The position numbers and the translations under genes were made by a program. A stretch of DNA of 5,734 bases from Bifidobacterium breve. GTDB taxonomy: Bacteria; Actinomycetota; Actinomycetes; Nanopelagicales; Nanopelagicaceae. The stretch covers positions 1 through 5,734 of the forward strand of contig CAMBGL010000080.1 in the NCBI GenBank assembly GCA_945866155.1, given 5' to 3'. Of this stretch, positions 1 through 5,293 are shown in pieces (the first letter of the stretch is position 1; each line of letters opens with the position of its first letter). The notes under the pieces are model-generated. The model saw nothing but the letters and a program-made list of their open reading frames with translations, did no database searches and was not told the origin of the DNA.

Positions 1-396
1 TTCTTAGCCATCATCAATGAGCGTGGCAGCGGTACCCTCGATAAAAAGATGGGTATCAAAATTACTGAAGCATCACCGCAGCGACTAGTTGGCACCATGC
101 CAGTTGAGGGAAATACGCAACCCTTTGGACTATTACATGGCGGCGCCAATGTTGTCCTTGCAGAAAGTCTTGGCTCCGTCGGCACACATCTACATGCCGG
201 TCCTACACGTAAAATTGTTGGCGTAGATATCAATGCAACTCATCACAAATCAGCAACATCGGGAATTGTTACAGGTGTTGCAACCGCAATCTCACTCGGC
301 AAAACCATGTGTTGCTATGAGGTTGTAATAACAAATGAGCAAGGCCAACGCACATGTACTGCGCGTATTACTTGTTTAATTCTGGCCGAGCGCTAA
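1..396 (+). CDS. Hotdog-fold acyl-CoA thioesterase (PaaI/MenI-YdiI type), 5' end outside window
   Basis: Predicted cytoplasmic thioesterase that hydrolyses an acyl- or aroyl-CoA to free acid and CoA. The frame is open from base 1, and the residues before the first internal ATG (base 49) look like family sequence (INERGSGTLDKK), so the true start lies upstream; that ATG is not the start. The 131 visible residues align, from memory, with E. coli YdiI (MenI, 136 aa) with about 8 N-terminal residues missing. The block QPFGLLHGG followed by VVLAESLGSVG is nearly identical to YdiI. The equivalents of its catalytic Gln48, His54 and Glu63 are present: Gln at 118-120, His at 136-138, Glu at 163-165. 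YdiI cleaves 1,4-dihydroxy-2-naphthoyl-CoA in menaquinone synthesis, but actinobacterial relatives are often of unknown substrate, so I give no symbol. It converges on livF with 3 bp between the stop codons. Family call is firm, substrate is not. Confidence 0.93.
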   Translation, partial: FLAIINERGSGTLDKKMGIKITEASPQRLVGTMPVEGNTQPFGLLHGGANVVLAESLGSVGTHLHAGPTRKIVGVDINATHHKSATSGIVTGVATAISLGKTMCCYEVVITNEQGQRTCTARITCLILAER

Positions 397-399
397 GTA

Positions 400-1119
400 T
401 TAGTGAGCGCCTGTTCCGAGGTACGCCTCGCGAACAGCAGGATCGTTGAGCAAGTCAGAAGCCTTGGCTTCTTTTACAACATTTCCAGTTTCAAGAATAT
501 ATGCACGGTGTGCGCGCTGTAGTGCTTGTTGAGCATTTTGCTCGACGAGCAAGATGGTTACACCAGTCTTGTTGATTTCAGTAATAATACGGAAAATATT
601 TGCAATCATTTGAGGTGCAAGTCCCATAGATGGCTCATCAAGGAGTAATACCTTTGGGCGAGCCATAAGAGCGCGACCAATTGCAAGCATCTGTTGCTCG
701 CCACCAGAGAGAGTTCCACCAGCTTGTGTTGCGCGCTCTTTCAAACGTGGGAATAGTGCGTAGACCTTGTCGAGATCTTCATCCATTTCAGATTTGCGAT
801 CTTTGCGATTGAACTTACCCATTTCAAGATTTTCAAGAACTGTCATACCTGGGAAAATTCCGCGACCCTCTGGTGCTTGCGAGATACCAAGATCTACCCG
901 CTCATGTGCAGGAACATTTGAAATGTCTTGACCATCAAAGAGAATCTGACCGCTAGATACTTTGCGCAGACCAGAGATCGTCTTCAGCGTTGTTGTCTTA
1001 CCAGCACCATTTGCACCAATGAGAGTAACAATCTCGCCTTCGTTTACTACAACGGAGATTCCCTTTATCGCTTCAATTTTGCCGTAGTGGACGTGAAGAT
1101 CTCTAAGTTCAAGACGCAT
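400..1119 (-). CDS. livF: Branched-chain amino acid ABC transporter, ATP-binding protein LivF
   Basis: One of the two cytoplasmic ATPases that power the Liv importer; full family length (239 aa). Visible motifs in order: Walker A GANGAGKT (35-42), Q-loop Gln81 followed by the LivF-typical PEGR, ABC signature LSGGEQQ (137-143), Walker B ending in LLLDE with catalytic Glu162, D-loop SMGLAP (164-169). At the switch position, where most ABC ATPases have His, it has Gln194 in LLVEQN. E. coli LivF has the same residue, so this is a family trait and not damage. The start is supported by AGGAG 9 nt upstream. The first 11 bp overlap the end of livG, which implies translational coupling. It is the last gene of the livHMGF operon, with no U-rich terminator after it. 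Confidence 0.96.
   Translation of the reverse strand: MRLELRDLHVHYGKIEAIKGISVVVNEGEIVTLIGANGAGKTTTLKTISGLRKVSSGQILFDGQDISNVPAHERVDLGISQAPEGRGIFPGMTVLENLEMGKFNRKDRKSEMDEDLDKVYALFPRLKERATQAGGTLSGGEQQMLAIGRALMARPKVLLLDEPSMGLAPQMIANIFRIITEINKTGVTILLVEQNAQQALQRAHRAYILETGNVVKEAKASDLLNDPAVREAYLGTGAH
411..437. other. Hairpin at the thioesterase/livF convergent junction
   Basis: The arms at 411-421 and 426-437 form 11 base pairs with a single bulged C (431) around a TACG tetraloop. The hairpin lies within the last codons of livF, just past the thioesterase stop. Neither strand shows a T-run after it, so it is not a standard intrinsic terminator. It could stabilise the 3' end of either mRNA or assist pausing. 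A weaker 5-bp stem (390-394 with 406-410) lies beside it. It may be a by-product of coding sequence. Confidence 0.3.
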
Positions 1120-1885
1120 CTTCTGGGACTCCTAAATAGGCGGCAATTACTTGTGGGTCATTCTGAACAACACTTGGTAGGTCATCAGCAATCTTTTGCC
1201 CGAAGTCGAGAACCACAACTCGGTCAGAGATACCCATGATCAAAGACATATCGTGTTCAATGAGAAGGATGGTGTAACCAGCATCGCGAATCTTTTTGAT
1301 TATCGCTGCAAGTTCAACCTTTTCTTGTGGATTAAAGCCCGCAGCTGGTTCGTCGAGTAGAAGAATCTTCGGCTCAGTACCTAATGCGCGAGCAATCTCC
1401 AAGCGACGCTGAACACCGTATGGCAAATTCTTCGCTAAACGATCTGCATACTCATCGATGCCAATAAACTTCAAAATTTCATATGCCTTAGCAGTACTTG
1501 CCTTCTCTTCACGGCGCGAACGCGGTGTACCGAGAATTGAACCAATAAGTCCAACTTTATTTCGCACATCGGTTCCTGTAATAACATTTTCGAGAGTAGT
1601 CATATCTCCAAAGAGGCGAATATTTTGGAATGTTCGAGCTATTCCCAACTTTGTAATGTGATGGCGCTTCTTGCCATCAATTGCAACATCGCCTAAAAAT
1701 ACATTTCCAGAAGTTGGCTTGTAAACACCAGTAATGAGATTGAAAACAGTTGTCTTACCTGCACCATTAGGGCCGATGAGTGCGAGAATTTCGCCCTCTT
1801 TCAATTCAAGATTGACGCTGTTCAGTGCTGTGACTCCACCAAATTTGATAGTGAGATCTTTAAGATTCAGGATTGTCTTCGCCAT
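1109..1885 (-). CDS. livG: Branched-chain amino acid ABC transporter, ATP-binding protein LivG
   Basis: Second cytoplasmic ATPase of the importer, expected to pair with LivF; 258 aa, normal for LivG. Walker A GPNGAGKT is at 38-45, Q-loop Gln87 at TFQNIRLF, Walker B ends in LLLDE with catalytic Glu179, and the switch His211 lies in LLIEHDM. The signature motif reads LPYGVQ (154-159) instead of LSGGQ, the variant usual in LivG. The segment from about 105 to 130, between Q-loop and signature, is the insertion typical of LivG relative to LivF. The C-terminal [11 protein letters not shown] matches the Liv-family tail. The ATG lies 2 bp after the livM stop. Its Shine-Dalgarno (AGGAG, 7 nt upstream) falls inside the last codons of livM, so translation is probably coupled. 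Confidence 0.96.
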   Translation of the reverse strand: MAKTILNLKDLTIKFGGVTALNSVNLELKEGEILALIGPNGAGKTTVFNLITGVYKPTSGNVFLGDVAIDGKKRHHITKLGIARTFQNIRLFGDMTTLENVITGTDVRNKVGLIGSILGTPRSRREEKASTAKAYEILKFIGIDEYADRLAKNLPYGVQRRLEIARALGTEPKILLLDEPAAGFNPQEKVELAAIIKKIRDAGYTILLIEHDMSLIMGISDRVVVLDFGQKIADDLPSVVQNDPQVIAAYLGVPEDAS

Positions 1886-1887
1886 AA

Positions 1888-2907
1888 TTATGCTCCTGAA
1901 CCTTTCTTCACAATAGCTTTTTCTCGCTTCTTTCTCGGCAAGATACCTTCAGGACGTAAGTTCATAAATACAACAAGTACTAAGCCGAAAAGTAGAAGGC
2001 GTGCATCGGATAAGAATCGGAATCGATCTGGTAAATATCCAAGAATCGCAGCTCCAACGATTACACCCCAAATATTTCCCATTCCGCCAAAAACAACACA
2101 GGCAAGTATGAGGATTGATGTATTCAATGTGAAATTATCAGGTGCGATAACCATTGAACGCGAGGCGTAGAAAACACCTGCACCACCACCAATTGCCGCG
2201 CCGAATACGAATGCCCAGATCTTGTATTTATATGTTGATACACCCATAAGCTCGGCTGCATCTTCATCTTGGCGAATAGATTCCCATGCTCGTCCTGGAC
2301 GTCGCACAGTGAGTCTGCGAATTACCCAAATCACGAGCAGAATCATTACCAAGATTGTCCAAAAGAAATATTTTTGATCAAGTAATTGGTATTCAAAACC
2401 AAGTCCTGGAGGAAATGGGACGCCAGCAATACCGAGTGCGCCACCTATTGCTTCAGAGTTAAGAGCGCTTACTCGAACAATCTCACCAAAACCTAAAGTA
2501 ACGATTGCAAGATAATCACCACGTAGGCGAAGAGTTGGAATAGCAAGTAGTACACCTGCAAACATCGCTGCAGCAATACCTATTGGCATGATCTCCCACG
2601 TGTTCAAACCTGTGCGAGTGCCTAGTATCGCCATTGTGTAGGCACCGACAGCAAAAAATGCCACGTAGCCTAGATCGAGCATTCCACTCTTACCGACTAC
2701 AACATTGAGGCCAAGTGCCATCAAAATAAACATACCCATGGGATATACGAGCACTGCATCAAATGCTGCAACTGGTGTCTGTAAGAATGTGTTGCCTGCA
2801 TATGGCAATGCAGCGACAACAGCCATAATGGCAAAGACAGTGAGAACTCTTACTGGGCGATTAGAACGTTCCCAGAATTCAGCGCCCTTATCTCTTAAAT
2901 TTATCAT
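1888..2907 (-). CDS. livM: Branched-chain amino acid ABC transporter, permease LivM
   Basis: Integral membrane permease that forms the translocation channel with LivH. The 339-aa protein has a charged N-terminus, a first hydrophobic segment at about 20-36, then several more helices (about 52-72, 78-97, 105-124, 181-197, 230-250, 262-290, 302-315). Family landmarks are [19 protein letters not shown] (72-90), [20 protein letters not shown] (126-145), and the cytoplasmic EAA-like coupling loop [19 protein letters not shown] (205-223), which docks on the ATPase. The C-terminus is basic and cytoplasmic ([11 protein letters not shown] and following). Its ATG shares one base with the livH TAA (TAATG), with a GAGGG Shine-Dalgarno 4 nt upstream inside livH, a classic re-initiation arrangement. 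Helix limits are estimates by eye. Confidence 0.95.
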   Translation of the reverse strand: MINLRDKGAEFWERSNRPVRVLTVFAIMAVVAALPYAGNTFLQTPVAAFDAVLVYPMGMFILMALGLNVVVGKSGMLDLGYVAFFAVGAYTMAILGTRTGLNTWEIMPIGIAAAMFAGVLLAIPTLRLRGDYLAIVTLGFGEIVRVSALNSEAIGGALGIAGVPFPPGLGFEYQLLDQKYFFWTILVMILLVIWVIRRLTVRRPGRAWESIRQDEDAAELMGVSTYKYKIWAFVFGAAIGGGAGVFYASRSMVIAPDNFTLNTSILILACVVFGGMGNIWGVIVGAAILGYLPDRFRFLSDARLLLFGLVLVVFMNLRPEGILPRKKREKAIVKKGSGA

Positions 2908-3857
2908 TAGACCCTCGTTCTCTGGACAGCTTCACCGAATATCCCATTGGGCTTGAAGAGAAGAATAAGAATAAGAATTATGAAGACGGTAACCGGCTTC
3001 CATTGTGTTCCAATAACAGCCGAGGCATATATTTCAACTAGCCCTAGTGAAATTCCTCCAAAGAAGGCGCCACGAATATTTCCGATTCCACCAATTACAG
3101 CGGCGGTAAATGCTGCTAATCCAAGACTAAAGCCCATGTTGAACTTTACATTTTCATAAACATTGACATAGAAGAAGCCTGCCGCACCAGTCATGAGGCC
3201 GCCAAGAATAAAGGTGAGTGAGATAACGCGGTTGAGGTTGACGCCCATCAGTTTTGCTGAATCTTCATCCATTGATACGGCGCGAATACCCTTACCTAAT
3301 CTTGAATACTTGATAAAACGATCCAAAATTATAAACAGAATCAGGCCTGCAACAATTGTTAGAGTGCTATCAAGACGAATCTCGGCTCCCTGGAATGTAG
3401 CCAGAGTCTTCTTTGGAACAATATTGGGAGAAAATTGGGTGCGTGCTCCTGTAAGAATTCTAACAATCTCAGAGATAACAATTCCTATACCAATTGCACT
3501 AATCAGTGGTGCAATTCTATTGGTAGTGCGGTTACGAAGATGCCTATAGGCCACGAGTTCTACCAAGAAAGCCAACAAGGCAGAGGCAAGCATTGAAGCC
3601 ACAATGCAACAAAGAATTACTAAAAATAATTTTACGTTGGATGGCGGAATGGCATCATTAGATAATTCAAAAACATATTTACTAACCATCACCGTGGCAA
3701 AGGCACCGACCATAAAAATCTCAGAGTTTGCAAAGTTGATCATACGCAACACGCCATAAACCATGGTGTAACCCATAGCAATCAAAACATAGATAAAACC
3801 AAGTGCAATTCCTGAAAATGTCAGAGACCAGAATTGATCTATCAAGGCATCAAACAT
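2907..3857 (-). CDS. livH: Branched-chain amino acid ABC transporter, permease LivH
   Basis: Membrane permease partner of LivM; 316 aa, a normal LivH length, and the first gene of the livHMGF operon. The N-terminal helix carries the family stretch GIALGFIYVLIAMGYTMVYG (16-35), followed by the LivH landmark INFANSEIFMVG (40-51). E. coli-type proteins read INFAHGD there, so HG is replaced by NS, probably an actinobacterial variant. The EAA-like loop GKGIRAVSMDEDSAKLMGV (188-206) would contact an ATPase subunit. The C-terminus is very hydrophobic and ends with KPNGIFGE, as expected for the family. The start is supported by TAGGAGT with AGGAG 10 nt upstream. A good promoter lies 34 bp upstream, so this operon can be transcribed independently of livK. 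Confidence 0.95.
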   Translation of the reverse strand: MFDALIDQFWSLTFSGIALGFIYVLIAMGYTMVYGVLRMINFANSEIFMVGAFATVMVSKYVFELSNDAIPPSNVKLFLVILCCIVASMLASALLAFLVELVAYRHLRNRTTNRIAPLISAIGIGIVISEIVRILTGARTQFSPNIVPKKTLATFQGAEIRLDSTLTIVAGLILFIILDRFIKYSRLGKGIRAVSMDEDSAKLMGVNLNRVISLTFILGGLMTGAAGFFYVNVYENVKFNMGFSLGLAAFTAAVIGGIGNIRGAFFGGISLGLVEIYASAVIGTQWKPVTVFIILILILLFKPNGIFGEAVQRTRV

Positions 3858-3890
3858 GGCGATTTCACTCCTAAATATTCTGAGGTTCGA

Positions 3891-3920
3891 ATCATATGCG
3901 CACTAACTAGAAGATGTCAT
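3891..3920 (-). promoter_or_regulatory. Sigma70-type promoter of livHMGF
   Basis: On the minus strand, ATGACA (3915-3920; 5 of 6 to TTGACA) is separated by 18 nt from TATGAT (3891-3896; 5 of 6 to TATAAT). Transcription would start near 3884, leaving a leader of roughly 27 nt with a good Shine-Dalgarno before livH. It sits just 11 bp beyond the livK terminator stem, which makes functional sense because the downstream genes need their own start. The prediction rests on hexamer match and position only. Confidence 0.65.
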
Positions 3921-3931
3921 CTGTTGTAAAA

Positions 3932-3967
3932 GAAAATGGCCCGGTAATTACTTACCGGGCCATTTTC
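3932..3967 (-). terminator. Strong intrinsic terminator after livK
   Basis: The arms at 3932-3947 and 3952-3967 are perfect reverse complements (16 bp) around a 4-nt loop, with a GC-rich core (GGCCCGG) flanked by A/T pairs. On the minus strand the stem runs into TTTTCTTTT, a textbook Rho-independent terminator 20 bp beyond the livK stop. Read on the plus strand, the stem's own 3' arm ends in TTTT but no long T-run follows, so it is mainly directed at livK transcription. Any read-through would give partial coupling to livHMGF. Confidence 0.9.
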
Positions 3968-3987
3968 ATTCAAACGTAAGAATTACC

Positions 3988-5133
3988 TTACTTTACAACT
4001 TCAATCGGTACGATTTTTCCACCCTTAACAATGAATCCAGTAATGGCAGCTGCACCATTATTGTCACCATTGCGGTCGAATGAGAGCTTTGTACCGGCAA
4101 CTGTCTCGCCCTTGTAGCCATTGATGAAGTTCAACATACCTGAACGTGTTGTAACTCCGCTCTTGACTGCAGCGATATAGATATTGACAATTGAAATTGT
4201 CTCAGTTGTGTACTCACCTGAAGCAGCACCCATAACCTTGACATAGTCAGCTTCCATTGCTGGGTTACCAACTGAAAGTGGGACTGTTGGAGCTACGAGA
4301 AGTACGCCTTCAGCGTTCTTTCCAGCGCCCTCAAGGAAGCCAGAACCTAAAGTTCCATCTCCTGAAGCAAAATCACCCTTGTATCCATCAGCGCGAAGCT
4401 GATTGATCAAGACTGCTGCTTGTGAGTAGTAACCTGTATAGATAACGACGTTAGTACCTGTTGACTTTACCTTTGAGATTGTTGCTGCAAAGTCTTTTGT
4501 GTCATCAGGAGTTGAATCTGATCCAACCCATACACCGGCAGCAAGTGCCTTCTTTGTGTATGCAGCAAGACCTGTCGCATATGGAGTCTTGTCATCAACG
4601 ATGTAAACCTTTGGTGACTTCTGGTTCTGCACAGCCCACTTAGCAAGTGATGGACCTTGGAATGCATCTGTTGATGGAACTCTGTGGAATACAGGGTATC
4701 CGTAGTTCACAGACTTCTTATCTGTAAGAGTTACGTTTGTCGCTGATGGTGAGATCATTGGCAGACGAGCAGCCTTGTAATAAGGAAGTGATGAAATTGT
4801 TGCTCCAGAAAATGCTGGTCCAACGATTGCAAGGATCTTCTTGTTAGCAGCAGCACCTGGTGCAACTGTAAGTGCTACAGATCCGGCACCCTGATCGTCA
4901 ATTATTACTAGGTTGATCTTTACAGCTGGATTTGAATCGTTGTACTTCTTCAATGCGTACTTTGCCGCGTTTACTTCATCTGCACCTGTTTGAGCAGAAT
5001 CGCCAGTAATTGGGCCTTGGTAAGCAATTGTAATTTCCTTTACTTTGGCACTTGCAGGTGTTGATGCAACCACGCCAAATGTAAGCGCAGCTGAAGCAGC
5101 AATAGCAAAGCCACTGATGATCTTCTTGTTCAT
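3988..5133 (-). CDS. livK: Branched-chain amino acid ABC transporter, substrate-binding protein LivK/LivJ
   Basis: Extracytoplasmic type-I periplasmic-binding-fold protein that delivers its ligand to LivHM; 381 aa from the chosen start. That ATG has AGGAAGG 6 nt upstream and opens directly on a Sec signal peptide: MNKK, a hydrophobic core at about 8-24, and a signal peptidase I site after ASA at residue 29. A longer frame reaches a TTG at 5214 but adds residues unlike a secreted N-terminus. Ligand-pocket equivalents of E. coli LivJ, aligned by memory, are Ser109-Thr112 (FSGAT), Ser130-Thr132 (PSAT), Tyr185 (DKTPY), Tyr235 (TGYY) and Asp259 (SGDG, where LivJ has Glu). These suggest an amino-acid-like ligand; the exact substrate is unknown. 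No cysteine occurs anywhere in the protein, so it lacks a lipobox. It is monocistronic or nearly so, with its own leader and terminator. Confidence 0.94.
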   Translation of the reverse strand: MNKKIISGFAIAASAALTFGVVASTPASAKVKEITIAYQGPITGDSAQTGADEVNAAKYALKKYNDSNPAVKINLVIIDDQGAGSVALTVAPGAAANKKILAIVGPAFSGATISSLPYYKAARLPMISPSATNVTLTDKKSVNYGYPVFHRVPSTDAFQGPSLAKWAVQNQKSPKVYIVDDKTPYATGLAAYTKKALAAGVWVGSDSTPDDTKDFAATISKVKSTGTNVVIYTGYYSQAAVLINQLRADGYKGDFASGDGTLGSGFLEGAGKNAEGVLLVAPTVPLSVGNPAMEADYVKVMGAASGEYTTETISIVNIYIAAVKSGVTTRSGMLNFINGYKGETVAGTKLSFDRNGDNNGAAAITGFIVKGGKIVPIEVVK

Positions 5134-5139
5134 GTAGAG

Positions 5140-5146
5140 CCTTCCT
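5140..5146 (-). promoter_or_regulatory. livK Shine-Dalgarno site that fixes the start
   Basis: AGGAAGG on the minus strand, 6 nt before the ATG at 5131-5133. It is the only strong site near the candidate starts. The in-frame ATG at 5158-5160 and the TTG at 5212-5214 have no comparable site, so the start at 5133 is preferred. Confidence 0.85.
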
Positions 5147-5161
5147 GTTTTTTCTTTCATG

Positions 5162-5173
5162 TGTCCCGGGACA
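5162..5173. repeat. 12-bp perfect palindrome in the livK leader
   Basis: TGTCCCGGGACA reads identically on both strands. It could be a dimeric repressor operator, or in RNA a TGTC/GACA hairpin with a CCGG loop. Its outer bases are shared with the 5' arm of the Shine-Dalgarno-masking stem. No regulator is assigned. Confidence 0.5.
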
Positions 5174-5192
5174 GGGAGGCATTTAGGGTAAT

Positions 5193-5210
5193 GGTGAACA
5201 ACAGGTGAAC
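5193..5210 (-). promoter_or_regulatory. PHO-box-like direct repeat (putative PhoP/RegX3-type site)
   Basis: The minus strand reads GTTCACCTGTTGTTCACC: two exact copies of GTTCACC (5204-5210 and 5193-5199) separated by TGTT, a period of exactly 11 nt. Known PHO boxes in Streptomyces consist of 11-nt direct repeat units with a conserved GTTCACC-like heptamer, bound by OmpR-family PhoP. Both the core and the spacing match. The site lies about 29-46 nt downstream of the predicted livK transcription start, a position that favours repression if that start is right. A weaker relative, ATTCACG, lies 23 nt upstream and out of phase. The pattern is seen; the regulator is inferred. Confidence 0.6.
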
Positions 5211-5245
5211 ACAACTTTGATTCCCGCGTGAATTGTTTCTCTTTT

Positions 5246-5275
5246 GTTATAAATGGGCGATTTTTGCCCCTTCAG
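5246..5275 (-). promoter_or_regulatory. Candidate livK promoter
   Basis: On the minus strand TATAAC (5246-5251; 5 of 6 to TATAAT) lies 18 nt after CTGAAG (5270-5275), a poor -35 with 3 of 6 matches. Transcription would begin near 5239 and give a leader of about 106 nt. The weak -35 leaves room for an activator or for another start. A lower-quality alternative is TACCCT (5185-5190), just downstream of the PHO-box-like repeat. Confidence 0.4.
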
Positions 5276-5293
5276 GCGCACCCTCCCGTAGAC

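Larger units (their letters stand above)
5139..5180 (-). promoter_or_regulatory. Leader hairpin that could mask the livK ribosome-binding site
   Basis: In the livK mRNA the segment GCCUCCCUGU (5171-5180) can pair with ACAGGAAGGC (5139-5148): 9 of 10 positions pair, with one C-A mismatch and a 22-nt loop. The 3' arm contains the whole Shine-Dalgarno, so the folded form should hide it. The overlapping palindrome at 5162-5173 could compete with the 5' arm. Whether this forms in the cell, and what would switch it, is unknown. Confidence 0.45.

Noticed and set aside
540..542. LivF switch-loop His replaced by Gln, and LivG signature LPYGVQ instead of LSGGQ, as signs of a degenerate ATPase pair
   Set aside because: Both variants are normal for LivF and LivG families; all other catalytic motifs are intact.
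928..1239. Plus-strand open frame of 103 codons, and similar ones at 1458-1661, 2705-2956, 2947-3159 and 3193-3549
   Set aside because: They lie antisense to well-supported liv genes, lack family resemblance and have compositions expected of shadow frames.
3884..3893. GGTTCGAATC resembling a tRNA T-arm, possible tRNA remnant or attachment site
   Set aside because: The flanks cannot form the T-stem, there is no acceptor or anticodon arm nearby, and no integrase or repeat copy is present. It overlaps the livH promoter and is probably chance.
4461..4667. Short overlapping frames inside livK on both strands
   Set aside because: Gln/Leu/His-rich low-complexity translations caused by the repetitive codon use of livK; no start signals.
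5134..5214. Longer livK reading frame starting at TTG 5214, or ATG 5160
   Set aside because: Neither has a good Shine-Dalgarno, and both add residues ahead of an otherwise perfect signal peptide. The ATG at 5133 has AGGAAGG 6 nt upstream.
5254..5282. Possible terminator after the ANTAR regulator (GGGC/GCCC stem and an imperfect TGCGCC/GGGGCA stem)
   Set aside because: Stems are only 4-6 bp with a mismatch and the downstream T-run is poor; the sequence overlaps the candidate livK promoter.
5134..5293. ANTAR-binding RNA motif (two hexaloop hairpins with A1 and G4) in the livK leader
   Set aside because: The only clear hexaloop hairpin, ATTC/GAAT around ACGCGG (about 5220-5233), has C at loop position 4, and no partner hairpin was found.
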